A stretch of 18,031 nucleotides of DNA from Conidiobolus incongruus B7586 (GCA_000697335.1 JNEM01015406.1:1-18031); one strand, 5' to 3'. Counted from the first letter of the stretch, positions 1 to 11,497 are shown. Numbers and translations: made by a program. Notes: generated by a model from the sequence alone, not told the origin.

Positions 1-775
1 ATTTATATAAATATATATTATTCAAATTGCCAAATATTTTATTTTAATTATTATAATTGAATTTGTTTTTATTCTTGATTAAAATTAATTTGTTATAAAC
101 AATATTTATATATAATCTAAAGAATATATATAATTATTAATTAATTTTAATAAGTGATAAATTAGAAACTCAATTAAATATTACAACAACTCTAATTATT
201 TTTTATTGATATATAATTATATAAAAATATTCCTATCAAGTATTCATGTATTAATATTCTGCAATATCAATTATTATTATTTAATATTAATTTAAAAGTT
301 TGAATAGCCTATAAACAATGATTCTTTTTATTAAAAAACATATTTTGTATATATTATAATTCATTATTTTCAATTTTGTTAGTATTATATGATAATAATA
401 ATTGTGAATGATTATATAATTTGATATGTTATGTGTTTTCAAAGGATTTTGATTAAAAAATTGATTTATTATAACTTTTATTTAAACAAGTATATAGACC
501 ATTTAAATATAAAATTAAAAACAAAATTTTTAAAATTTGAATAAAATTATTAATTTATTATAATAGCAATATTTAAAAGAATAATAATTTGATATTTTAT
601 TCAATTTAATTTTAATTGAATATATTAAATTATTTTTTATTATAATTTGTAATTTTTATTGAATTTTAAGTTAAAAAATTGATTAATTGCGATACTCCTT
701 CATTACCATAGGGCGGGTAGTTTTAAATAGTTAGGATCTATATTAAAATTTAAAAAATGAATATGGTAAAGTAGA

Positions 776-778
<3 letters not shown>

Positions 779-806
<28 letters not shown>
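779..806. repeat. (AT)14 microsatellite
   Basis: An uninterrupted 28-base AT dinucleotide run, followed by a short degenerate GTATG tail. It is one of several such runs confined to the non-coding parts of the window. Confidence 0.95.
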
Positions 807-812
<6 letters not shown>

Positions 813-1042
813 TTTAACTTAATATAATATCAAATGTTTTCAATACAATATATTATATACACACAACAATAATAAGTCAGATTGATAAATTTGTAAATTG
901 ATTTGATTAGATTTGATTATGATTGAATCAATGATAATTAATCTTATCTCATAAAAACCCAAAATTTAATGAACCAATTGATAAAATCATTTAAAGATGA
1001 ATTTTTATCCCATTTGATTTTTCTAATAGATACAAGCTTGAA

Positions 1043-1049
1043 CCAATCA
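1043..1049 (+). promoter_or_regulatory. CCAAT box (CCAATCA) of the Rieske promoter
   Basis: CCAATCA lies about 104 bases upstream of the Rieske ATG, with a second CCAAT at 974-978. In fungi the heterotrimeric CCAAT-binding HAP/NF-Y complex commonly drives nuclear genes for respiratory-chain subunits, so both position and gene fit. That the site is used is inference: a pentamer can easily occur by chance in DNA of this composition. Confidence 0.4.
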
Positions 1050-1152
1050 AAATTCAGAATTTAATAAGAGTTGTTCTATTAAATTTTTAAAATTCACAGT
1101 TTTATTGCTTGTCGATTGATTATTATATAATTAAAAAAGACAAAAAATCAGC

Positions 1153-2038
1153 ATGTCGTTAGGATCAAAGATTGCCTCCAGCTTAGTAAACACCACCAGA
1201 TTCACTGCTCCCAGAACTGCTGAGCAATGGCTCGCCACAACCACCAGAGTTGCCCCCAAAACTCAAGGTAAAACCCGTATCCCTAATGCTTGGGCTACTT
1301 CTGCTACCTCATCATCTAATGGGATTATTAACAACACCAATTTCCATGGTACTCAACCCGAATCAATATTCAATTTATATTTAATTAATTCAAATCAAGC
1401 TTATTAACCTCATTATTTTTTTAGCCTCCTCTTCCATTTTCTTCCAACAACGCACTTTCTCTACCAATAACACCGCTTTATTGAACACTACCGATATTCC
1501 CGATTTTTCAGCTTACAAAAGAAATTCTGGCGAAGATACCAGCCGTTCTTTCACCTATTTCATGGTCGGTACTACTGGTGTTCTCAGTGCCGCCGCTGCT
1601 AAGGCTACCGTTCAAGATTTCTTGACCAACATGGCTCCCTCCGCTGATGTTTTAGCTTTGGCTAAAGTTGAAATCGATCTTAACGCTATTCCCGAGGGTA
1701 AGAACCTCGTCATCAAGTGGAGAGGTAAACCCGTCTTCATCCGTCACCGTACCGCCGATGAGATTGAAGAAGCCAACAGTGTTGATGTCAGTACTCTTCG
1801 CGATCCCCAAACTGATGCCGAACGTACCAAGCGCCCCGAATGGATAGTCATGTTAGGTATCTGTACTCACTTAGGTTGTGTCCCTATTGGTGAAGCTGGT
1901 GATTTCGGTGGTTGGTACTGCCCCTGTCACGGTTCTCACTACGATATCTCCGGTAGAATCAGACAAGGTCCTGCTCCTCTCAACTTGGAAGTTCCCGAAT
2001 ACAACTTTACCGAAGATGGCAAACTCATCATTGGTTAA
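1153..2038 (+). CDS. RIP1: Rieske iron-sulfur subunit of cytochrome bc1 (complex III)
   Basis: Nuclear-encoded Rieske [2Fe-2S] protein, which passes electrons from ubiquinol to cytochrome c1 in the mitochondrial inner membrane. Exons are 1153-1348 and 1425-2038. The 76-nt intron has TTATTAAC upstream of its TTTTTTTAG and joins in phase to give 269 residues, within the usual 215-275. The N-terminus is basic and Ser/Thr-rich, as in a matrix-targeting leader, with QQRTFST near its end. One membrane helix spans about residues 110-132. Both cluster boxes are intact: CTHLGC at 212-217 and CPCHGS at 231-236, supplying ligands C212, H214, C231 and H234 and the disulfide pair C217/C233. The GPAPLNL Pro loop follows. 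A second donor, AAG|GTAAAA at 1268, is also in phase and would give 242 residues by removing part of the leader; the skipped stretch is GC-rich like coding DNA, so I prefer the first model. Codons end in C more often than in neighbouring genes, which fits high expression. Confidence 0.95.
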
Positions 2039-2064
2039 ATTCAGTCAACGATTATAAAATCACC

Positions 2065-2097
2065 TTGAACTATATCGTTCTCAGTTATCGAGTTCAA
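2065..2097 (+). other. Small inverted repeat in the probable Rieske 3' UTR
   Basis: TTGAACT at 2065-2071 is the exact reverse complement of AGTTCAA at 2091-2097, leaving a 19-base loop. It starts 27 bases after the stop codon and could form a weak hairpin in the mRNA. A seven-base stem is short enough to arise by chance, and no function is claimed. Confidence 0.25.
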
Positions 2098-3697
2098 AAA
2101 CATAAGATCAATCAATTCTTTTAACAATTATAAATCTTAACTAGTTATTATTTAAATTATTCTCCAATTATCTTAACTTATTCAATAGCATTTTTATTTT
2201 TAGGTATCTTTTTTAAACTGCTCAGCTCTATGTAATCAAAATTTTAGATCTTGATAACTTATAGATCTAACCTAATCTTTTTATTATATGATCTCGAGTT
2301 AAACTTTGAATTTACATTTGATTTTTTAGTTACCTCATTCTTCGTAAATTTATTTACTACCATTATATATTGTATTTCAATATTTATTTCCCTTATTAAT
2401 TCTAAATAGTTAATAAATATGCATAAACACTATTATTTCCTTAAGCATTTATTAAATTCATTAATATTAAAATATTTGAATATTATTTAATAGTTTTATG
2501 ACTTCATTTCTATAATCTTTAAACTTTGATAAATATTTAAATTAACTAATTTTATGATTAATTGATCATTAATTATTGTTGACAATATTGATTTAAAATT
2601 TTTTGTGAATAATTTTTTACAATTATTATTTGATTTAATATGCTTCAATTTTAAATATTATTAATAATTGTATAATGGTATATTATAAATAATTTAAATA
2701 TAAATTAACTTTAATAATGATTATAGAAAATCCTTGAATAATCATCTATTTCAATATTTATAAAATGAGTTAAACTTAGTTATAATAATATATTGTTTTT
2801 AATTATTAAAAAATATCCAACTTTGAATTATGGTTCATAGTATCGTTATTTTTTTTATTTCAATAAATTCCATACATAATATAATTTTGTCTAATATATA
2901 TGTTATTTTTTTAAAAAATTATTTGATTAAAAAAAATAATTCAATACCAATTTCTATGTATTAAAATTATTAAAAATTTAAGTTACGGAAATTTTCGGAA
3001 ATTGTAATAAACTTGAAATTACTAAAATTTTTAAATTTTTTGAAAAAAAATTTTAATTATTAATATCAATTAATAACTTTAATATTTGCTTAATTACTTT
3101 TAGTAATGAAATTTATAGAAAATATCTATTTAAATTTATTTCACTCTTATATAAAATTGAATTGATTTAATAATATTATAAAAATTAGTTAATATTAAAG
3201 TCCATTAAATTAACATATTAATTATTATTTTATATATTATATTTTAAAAAAAGATTATTGATATATAATTAAACTGATTTTTTATTATTATAATTATAAC
3301 TCTTGTATCATTATAGCATAAAAATGATAATCAATTGCAAATAAAAATAAGTTAAATTTGATTAAAATTAGAGTTATAAAACTATATGAAATGAACCCAA
3401 TTGATCATATTTAAACTATAATAATTAAGTTTAAGATTTATATTTTGATAATATATATAGTATTAAAAATCCATTTTTTAACTATTATTAACAATATTCA
3501 AACAAAGATTTAATTTTAAATTATAAAATTTTTTATTAGTAATTTATTAAAATTTCAATTTGATAATATAAATAATAAAATAATTTTTTATAAAATTTAT
3601 TAAATTATTAATTTTAAAATTTTTTTATAATACTAAATTAAATTAGAAAAATTTTTGAATATATATAATATTATAAATTCTATTTATTCAATAAACC

Positions 3698-3723
3698 ATA
3701 TATATATATATATATATATATAT
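3698..3723. repeat. (AT)13 microsatellite
   Basis: A 26-base alternating AT run within the gene-free region between Rieske and glucosidase I. Confidence 0.95.
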
Positions 3724-4122
3724 TAATATATAAAATTTTCAAAAATTATATAATCCTATAAATTTTAATTTTGGTAAAATATTAAATTAAATGAAATTGA
3801 AAAGTATTGTGATCTGAATATTAATTTTTGTTATATATTAATAAAAATTAGATAATTTTTATATTACTAACCTTATAAATTAATGTACAAGTAATAATGA
3901 GAATTTATTAATTAATATGGTTTGATTTTAATTTAATATATTAAATTTAATATTATTGTTAAATAATTACAAAATAAAGATAATTTGTTAAAATTAGTTG
4001 TATTCAAATTTTTTTATTCAATATTTTCATTTGTTTAATATATATTTATTTAAATAGCCTTTATATATATAGAAAAGAAAATTAATATAATAATTATTAA
4101 TAATTTATTCATTTTCCTATTA

Positions 4123-7100
4123 TTAATCGTACTTTTCACTCATAATCATTAAAATCAAACTTGACCATCCTGTAAATGGTTTTGATCTCATGCCTTTACC
4201 ACTTTCATCTGAATATTGCTCCCATACCAAATTCGTCTTTTCAAAACTATCCCCTAGAGTTCGTATCAAATTCGTGCGAAGTTCCTTATAAACTCTTTCA
4301 AGTTCTTCGGTGTGATCCGAAGGTTGTTGGCAGTAGTGGTGAAGAGCTCGAATTACAAGGTAATTAATATTCATCCAAATGTTGCCGCGCCAATAATCTT
4401 CTCCGGTGTGGTAATAAGCTGAGGTTTTGGATAGAGATCGAATGCCGTAGGGAGACCAGAGATGGGAGGGAGAGGTGATGACTCTGAGAGTTTTCGCGAA
4501 TTCAGGTGATTTGGGGTCAAGGAGTTGGAGGGCGAATGGTAGGATTGTCGGATAGCCGATGTGGCATTCGCGTTGGACTGGCAATCCAGAAGTTGTGAAG
4601 TCTTCCTCCTCTTCTTCGTCATCGTCAGGAGTTGGAATATCGTTGACGCCAATATCGCAGTGAATTCCGTGATCACTGTCAAAAAAGACATGTTCAAGAT
4701 TAGACAGAATATCGGTGTGGTGCTTCTGGTATACTTCACGACCTTCAGAATCTTCGACAATTTCTGCGATTTGTTCCATAACTCCAGCCATGAAACCTAT
4801 CCAAGCTGTCAAATCGGAGTGGAGTTCCTGGTCATGGACTTCAGGTCTTGGGAAATCATCAAAGCCGGAGGGTAATGTATGATTCTTTTGACGTCCTCGC
4901 CACCTGTAAACTTCCGCATTGGCCTTAGGGAATTCTTTAGGCACAATACCTCTTTGGGTTGTTCTGTACCAATTGTAGTTCTTCTTGAGTTTATTTTCGT
5001 ATAGCTGTTTGAGCCAATGCAATCCCATTTCGTAATCTTCCAAATGACTCTCAGTCAATTCGGAATCATCCATAGAGTCATGATGATGGCCTGAGGTGTG
5101 AACACGCTTCTTGCGAGTTTTGTGGGGATCCAAATCGTGATCAAATTCGTCGACGGTTACATGTTCAACGGGTTTATGTTTCAAAGCTTTAAGCTTTTTG
5201 ACTAACTTTTCAATAAAGAGGTAGAAAGTGGGTGGATTTGCAAATTCTGGGTTTTGAACTTGGAATTCTCTGGGAACCTAATTCAAAAGATTAATTTTTA
5301 GATAATAATAGAATAAATAAGATAAATACTCTAGATCTAGCTTCGTCCCCCAAAATTTGTTCGCGAGGAATCCAACCACTGTCAGTCATCGAGCTAAACC
5401 AACTGTTAACAATACTAATACTGAGTTCCAAATCCCATTCTGACACGAGTAATTGGTGGAAGCCTTCGTCCCAAAGGAAGCCACGGGGGAAGAAAGTCCT
5501 AGATGGAACGGCTGTAAATAAGGAGTAGGCATCGGTAAGCTCAAAGTCATTGTCGGTATTGTCTTTGGGTTTAACCGTTTCCTCATCTTCATCTTCGTCG
5601 TCATCCCATTCCAACTCGTCATCGGAACCTTTGGATTTTAGGTTGGCGCCTTTCACTACCATACTATCGCCTTCAAAATAGCTACAATATTGAATCAATA
5701 TATGTCAATAGCAGAATAATAAACTCAACTTACCCAACCCCTCCCAACATATTACTCAAAGCGAATTTACCCAACCTAATTTCATTCTTGGATAATTTCT
5801 TGGATTCCAAATCGAATTTCTTATCAAATTTCTGATCGAATTTCTTTTTCAAAATAGGAATTAATTTATTCATCTCATGTTCTTTAAAATTTAGTTATTT
5901 GTAATTAATTTGGTTAAAAAAATTTACCATCTAAACTCTTATGCTGATTGGTATCTTCGTTAAAAATTACATCAATCTAATCATCCCATATCAATACACC
6001 AATACACAATGAGCAATAAATTTATCAAAATTACCTCAAAATTCCCTTTCAAAATCTTTTGAACGACGAAGAGGTTAGCACCGGGCATTTTCACATTCTC
6101 CATTTGGAAGAGGTAATTCATATTAGGAAAATTTAAAGCACCCGTCTGCATCAAAGGTATCAAAGGTCGAAATTTTTCTTCGGCATTTTCTACGATGTGA
6201 TTCATAACAAAATCTACAAATTGATTCATTATTTGATATTAAGTATTATATACGAAATTTTACCTTTGACTCTCCAAATAAAATTATCGGGGACTTTAAG
6301 TCCCAATACGTTCGAAGTAGAAATTTCTGATGGTGAAATTTTGGGTGGTAAATTGTCATGATTTAATTGATCATAAGTGTGACCTTTGTAAATTGTTATT
6401 GAATATGAATATATATGTTCTTCGTTAATGTTTACCTCCTTTAACTGAGATTTTAAATTTGCCAAGTTCGTGGGATTGTCCTTCAAATTGAATACTGGTA
6501 TCATCAGTTTCAGTCTATTAAAATATTCAATAAATAATATTTGCAAGTATTAATTATTGCTTACATTCACTTTCTTGGATTGGTCATCTTCCTCCTCCTC
6601 TTCCTCCTCCTCAGCATTTTGATCATCTTCACTAGTGGTTGACAAATGGTAAATTTCACCATTTCCAAGCATTCCAAAATAATAGTAAAGGGATAGTTGA
6701 GCATCCTCTAATTTCAGGTAATCAGCAACGATCTAAAAAATTGATTATCAACTTACTTTTGGGATTTATTACTTCCCCAGAGATTTTGACACCCCAATCA
6801 CCACCTTATCACCATGAGTAATTCTAAGTATAAGTGTAAAATATGAAAATTACCATGCTTTCCAAATCCACTCTTAACAAATTGAGTTTTAATCCTATAA
6901 TTAGTCTCCACATCTTCAATCACCTGCTCTCCAAAATTTCTAGCATCGTGAATCAAGTACCCGTTTTTCTTAAAATTTTCCCACTCTTCACAATTATGTC
7001 TCATTTCTAATGCCAATCAATATCAATTCATTATTTCAATCAAAGAGGACTTACTGTCACTCAATTCCAGACTATTCAAACTCTGCCACATTAAACCAGT

Positions 7101-7280
7101 CATCAGTGTATCTTTAGATCTGGTGCGAGTCCCAAAGAATAGGTTAGGGCGATAAGTGCCCCAAAATAGGGTGGAGTTTTGAATTTGATCATTTTGTATA
7201 GAACGAATTTGTACAGGTACGGGTTCTAAACCACTAACAGGATTGAGAACTACGAGCTGAGATAAAACTGCAAATAACAT
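4123..7280 (-). CDS. MOGS: Mannosyl-oligosaccharide glucosidase (ER alpha-glucosidase I, GH63)
   Basis: ER-membrane glucosidase I (yeast Cwh41) removes the outermost alpha-1,2 glucose from Glc3Man9GlcNAc2 on new glycoproteins. Eleven exons: 7280-7055, 7006-6854, 6804-6773, 6732-6565, 6514-6436, 6383-6264, 6213-6035, 5976-5928, 5881-5734, 5681-5330 and 5277-4123. The ten introns are 40-58 nt and every junction is in phase. The product has 886 residues against about 835 in yeast and human. It starts with a hydrophobic signal or anchor (about residues 1-17), then [31 protein letters not shown] (448-460), [32 protein letters not shown] and a C-terminal VWEQY...FTGWSSL block. By family knowledge D456 and E855 are the likely catalytic acids. 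The extra length lies in acidic or His-rich inserts at about 172-189, 404-432, 534-575 and 720-730. Exon 3 is only 32 nt. The 40-nt intron 6733-6772 (donor GTAATA) is the least certain junction. Confidence 0.93.
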
Positions 7281-7815
7281 CAAACTAAATTAAACTGAAT
7301 ACCAGTTAAATTATTAATAAATGAATAAATAATAAATATTTATTTTTATTTGGTATATATACCTTATAATATATATATATATATGTATTTTAATCGATTA
7401 TCAAGTTAATTAATATTAATTGAATATTTTAATTATTTTCTTTTGTTTAAATTAGAATTTTATTTAATCTATAAAAAAAATTATAGAGTGACGTATTAAT
7501 ACAATTTAATATCTTGGATATAAATTTAAGTCACATTAAAAAATTTATGGGATGAATTTTTTTTGTTTTTTGATTGTTATTGGTTAATTATTATTATATA
7601 TTAATTAAATTAATATTAATAATGAGAAAAAAATTATTATTTACATTTAACATAAATAATATTAATTGAATAATTCAAGTTATATTAATGAAATTAATTA
7701 TGATATTACATCTTTAATAATTCACTTGAATCTATTATTATTAAAAAAATTCTTTTAATATTTTTTTAAATGAATTCAATTATAATATATCAAATTATTT
7801 ATTCTTAATTATTAA
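7281..7815. other. AT-rich spacer between two tandem minus-strand genes
   Basis: About 535 bases separate the glucosidase I start codon from the stop codon of the dehydrogenase gene upstream of it. The spacer must hold the 3' UTR of the dehydrogenase and the promoter of glucosidase I. It is almost all A/T, with an (AT)8 run at 7369-7384. No further gene is visible. Confidence 0.7.
7369..7384. repeat. (AT)8 microsatellite
   Basis: A 16-base alternating AT run about 90 bases upstream of the glucosidase I start codon. In this composition it could also act as a TATA-like stretch, but nothing singles it out. Confidence 0.8.
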
Positions 7816-9019
7816 TTACATTGATTTCAATTTCTCCAATTTTGAAAACCAATAATCATCAATGAAATAATCGTACTTAAATTCTTTACTTCCAGGCATG
7901 CATGCATACTTGTCAATATCCTTATGGCCATTTTCCCTCAATAAGATTTCGTCAATACAGAAATTGCCACTATGAGATGGTTAATAATTAATGAGATGAT
8001 GATGGTGGTGGTTAAAATTACGTGAATTCGGTGCTTTTCTTAGTCAAAATCTCGTAAGCAGCATCTGCCATAATTTCGGGTTTTCTATAAAAAAATTAGA
8101 ATGGAAGATTCAATATGAATATGGGATTAGTTACCTGCACAACTGTTGTTGATTGACATCATCACCTACAAAAATCGTTAAAATATGAAAATTAAAGTAA
8201 TAATAATAATTACCGATAGCTTGTAAGGCAGCGGTATAAATCAGAGTCAAAGGCCATAATGCGTTAACAGCGATTCGATCCTTGCGAAGTTCTTCACTCA
8301 TGCCGAGTACGTTCATGGACATTCCCATCCTAAATTATCAATTAAATGAATAATCAAATATAAAAGAAAAACATACTTTGAAATAGTATATGCTACATGA
8401 TCCTTATACCATTTAGGATCAAAACTTAAGGGAGGACTCATTGTCAAAATATGAGGATTGTCAGCTTTCTTGAGGTGGGGAATAGCATGCTTGGACACTA
8501 GCCAAGTCCCTCTCGTATTGATGGACTGCATCAAATCATAGCGTTTCAAAGGAGTATCAACAGTATTAGTCAAACTGATGGCGCTAGCTATATCTCAATG
8601 AGTACAAGTTTTACAAAAGTTTGAAAATATTTACCATTATTGATCAAAATATCAATACCTTTAAATTTTTCAACAGTTTTTTGTATAGCTTCACTCACTT
8701 GAGTTTCGTCTCGAATATCACATACTATTGGTAGTGCTTTCCCTCCAGCTTTTTCTATTTCTTGAGCTGCTGTGTAAATGGTACCTGGTAACTATCAAAA
8801 AATTAGAGTCGGAATATTTGTGAAATGACGAATTTACTTTGGGATGAGGTTCTGCAGTTTTTGCAGCTACTGCAATATTTGCTCCGTCCCTAGCAGCTCT
8901 TAGGGCGATAGCAAGTCCAATACCTCTGACCCAATAGTTAATATTAATTCACTGAATAGATTTATTGAGTATTACCTTGAACCTCCCGATACAAATAAAG
9001 TTTTACCTTTTAATACCAT
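7816..9019 (-). CDS. HSDL2: HSDL2-like short-chain dehydrogenase/reductase
   Basis: NAD(P)-dependent short-chain dehydrogenase of the HSDL2 (hydroxysteroid dehydrogenase-like 2) type; the substrate is not known. Eight exons: 9019-8976, 8925-8838, 8791-8635, 8587-8377, 8329-8214, 8165-8135, 8084-8022 and 7969-7816. The seven introns are 46-52 nt and all junctions are in phase, giving 287 residues. The cofactor loop is GGSRGIG at 12-18, the NNA motif is at 95-97, and the catalytic tetrad is complete: N120, S147, Y163 and K167 (YTISK). MGMSMNVLGM after the active-site helix and TGNFCIDE...LLRE near the end are typical of HSDL2 rather than SDRs in general. The SCP2 lipid-binding domain that follows the SDR domain in animal HSDL2 is absent: the gene stops soon after DKYACMPG and a short FIDDYW tail. 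The last residues, KSM, are not a standard peroxisomal signal, so location is open. Confidence 0.92.
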
Positions 9020-10248
9020 ATCTTCCAATTACTTGATGAATATTTTTAATTTCATTATGACATTTCAAAGGTATTAAATACCCTCCAAATTCAATTAATG
9101 CTACCAAATACTTGATCCAACTTTTAAAATTCTTTAAAAATTATTAAGCATATTAATTAATAGTTTTGACATTAATTTTAACATGTGATTAATTAATTAA
9201 TTTTTTTCGGGATAAAATTCAGAATTTTTGTCCGAAATTTTTTAACAAATTTTGTAGAATAATAGAAACTGCTTAAATAAAAAGTCAGTAAATAAAGGGA
9301 ATTTATTGTTGAAGATTCAAACTGATAAAATAAATAAAATGAGCTGATATTAATATACTTGCATAATATTCAATAAAGGCAGATTCTTTATTTTGTTGAA
9401 TGTCGGTAAAGTGATTATTAATTGTCAATTTTTTTAACAATGTTTAATTCCGGTAAATGCGAATTAATTAAACTTAGGAATAGTGGATTTTAATGAAATT
9501 TGGGATTTATAATTTACATTATGAAAATAATCAAAGATTTAATTGTGTTTAGATTTTTATAAAGTGTTATATTACATTGATTCTGAATAAATAATCATTT
9601 TGTCATTATATTTTGATTTAATAATCTGGTAAATATATAATATTTGTGAATCAATTGGAATTTTGTTTTGTTCACTCTATACTAATATTCTAACTAAAAT
9701 GAAAATTCAAAACAGTTTTATTCCTATAACTTCCGAATTGTTATAATTAGAAAGTTTATATTGATGGGGAATGGTTTTGTCCATCACTCAAAGAAACACC
9801 GATTACCACACTGATTCAAAAAGTCACATTGGAAATAACTCATTTTATGCACTGGTTGAGCCTATCACTTAATAATCTCATCTTTCCAAAAGTATTGAGT
9901 ATTTATTCACAGTAAGCTATTTTCACCTAATTTAGTGATAACATATTGTTTACCACTGGTGATTCTCCGTTTAAACTCTAAAAACCTATTTCTTCCAGCG
10001 GTTACGGCCTTCAATATTCATTAGATCATTTCAATAGTTTTAAAAACTAATGAAAATGAATTTTCAGCAGTTCAATACTATATAAAATAATTATATATCA
10101 TTTAATTGACATAAAGTCAAAATCTATTTAATATATTTTATTACAAAATATAATTCATAATATATTTTTTACTTATAATTTTTCCTGACATTAAACACTA
10201 TTTGAAAATCTGATTTTTGATAATATCGAATTGAAACTGGTAATTTAA

Positions 10249-10360
10249 TTAGGTGAAAATGTATTTTTCAATAACTGTTAGACAGTGAAAATTAATTAAA
10301 CTCCAAAGGGAATAACTGCTGTATTTGACTTCTTCCGTCAATTTATTCAATATCGAAAAT
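10249..10360 (-). pseudogene. Possible scrap of a CX3C-family gene
   Basis: On the minus strand a frame of about 36 codons stays open between stops, in a patch less AT-rich than its surroundings. Its segment YSSYSLWSLINFHC is followed by an EKY motif. It weakly resembles the YxY...NCT...KYT stretch around residues 165-186 of the protein at 15146-16087, including a tyrosine ten residues before the cysteine. A few identities over some 30 residues are not decisive; it may be chance. Confidence 0.2.
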
Positions 10361-11470
10361 TAGAATAGATAAATTAATTAAAAAATATATGATTATTTCC
10401 AATGTACCAAAATTCTAAATTATACATTTAATCCTTTAATATCTAAACCCTCATAAATTCATAATTTATAATATGGATCATTTTAAATGTAAATTTATAT
10501 TAAGAATAAATGTATTATAATTATCATCATTTTATTTAAATTCAGTTATTTCCACTACCAACAATATCTCTATTTAATCTGAATCTTAATAATAAATTAA
10601 TTTTTACTCAAAAATTATTAATATAAAACTTCAAATGTAATAATCAATTTCAAATATTCTATATTTGGTAAGGCATATCTATAATTAAAGGTTGATTTAT
10701 CCCAGTTATTAAGTGGTGATAATAAGTATTTTATATCAGTAAATAGAATGCAAGTAACTTATAATACAATATGTTGATTGATCAAGTAATAGCAGAATAT
10801 CATTTATCATATAATTTTATATTATAGATTTTTTATTACCTAAATAAAATAAATTAATACTTAACGCATATACAGATGGACCACAATAATATGATGTATT
10901 TTTAAATTAAAACCATATATTGAATTATGGCCTAATAAGTAAAATATTCTTTAATGACATAATACCACCGTTAAAATAAAACATCCCAAAATTTCCTTTT
11001 AAAAAGTTTGAAATTATTCGATTAATTTTAATAATTCATAATATAGTTGAAAACAATAGATAAAGTTAGTGAAATAATTAAGAAAGTTTACATATAAACA
11101 GTTTGAATAACAAGAGTAGGATTGGATGGAATATAACTTGTATTAATGTATCATTATATTATAATGTTGATTAAAAATATTTTTATTTAGATTATTTTAC
11201 TGATTAATTTTATTTATATTAGCCAATTATTATTTATTAATTAATTTTAAATCTTTATTTAATCCAATCAATTTAAAATAAAAAAAATTTTAAAAACATT
11301 CAAAGGTTTTAAATTATTAAATTTAATAAAATTTAATTCTTTGAAACGACTAATAGAGTGTCAAATATATATCTTCAATTATTTATATACCTTTAAAACC
11401 TAAAATTTGTTCAATTTTGTTCCAATTAAATTATTTTGGAGTTTTATTTGTTGCTGCTGGATTTCTAATC

Positions 11471-11490
11471 CTTTACTCTCTTTTCTCTCT
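11471..11490 (+). promoter_or_regulatory. CT-rich tract upstream of the surface-protein gene
   Basis: A pyrimidine-rich run (CTTTACTCTCTTTTCTCTCT) stands out in A/T-rich surroundings about 390 bases upstream of the ATG at 11882. Fungal promoters often carry such tracts just before transcription starts, so this may mark the promoter of that gene, implying a long 5' leader. This is an inference from composition. Confidence 0.35.
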
Positions 11491-11497
11491 TTAATTT

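Larger units (their letters stand above)
1..1152. other. AT-rich region upstream of the Rieske gene
   Basis: Almost entirely A/T, with stops frequent in every frame and no recognisable exon, tRNA or repeat family. It holds an (AT)14 run near 779-806 and, in the last 200 bases, two CCAAT pentamers (974-978 and 1043-1047) that may belong to the Rieske promoter. A short, less AT-rich patch around 690-720 has no interpretable content. Confidence 0.7.
2039..4122. other. AT-rich region between convergent genes
   Basis: About 2.1 kb between the 3' ends of the Rieske and glucosidase I genes, which converge on it. The first 300 bases are somewhat richer in C and G and probably include the Rieske 3' UTR. 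The rest is nearly all A/T, with homopolymer tracts and an (AT)n run at 3698-3723. A short direct repeat of CGGAAATT occurs near 2985-3003. I see no exon, RNA gene or mobile element. Confidence 0.7.

Noticed and set aside
4176-4875. Open frames antisense to the last glucosidase I exon and in its other minus-strand frame
   Set aside because: They overlap the GH63 coding region and have no recognisable motifs. They are open only because the exon itself is GC-richer and short of A/T-rich stops.
7816-7830. C-terminal KSM as a peroxisomal targeting signal
   Set aside because: The PTS1 pattern is small residue, basic residue, then Leu or Met (SKL-like). KSM has the first two in the wrong order.
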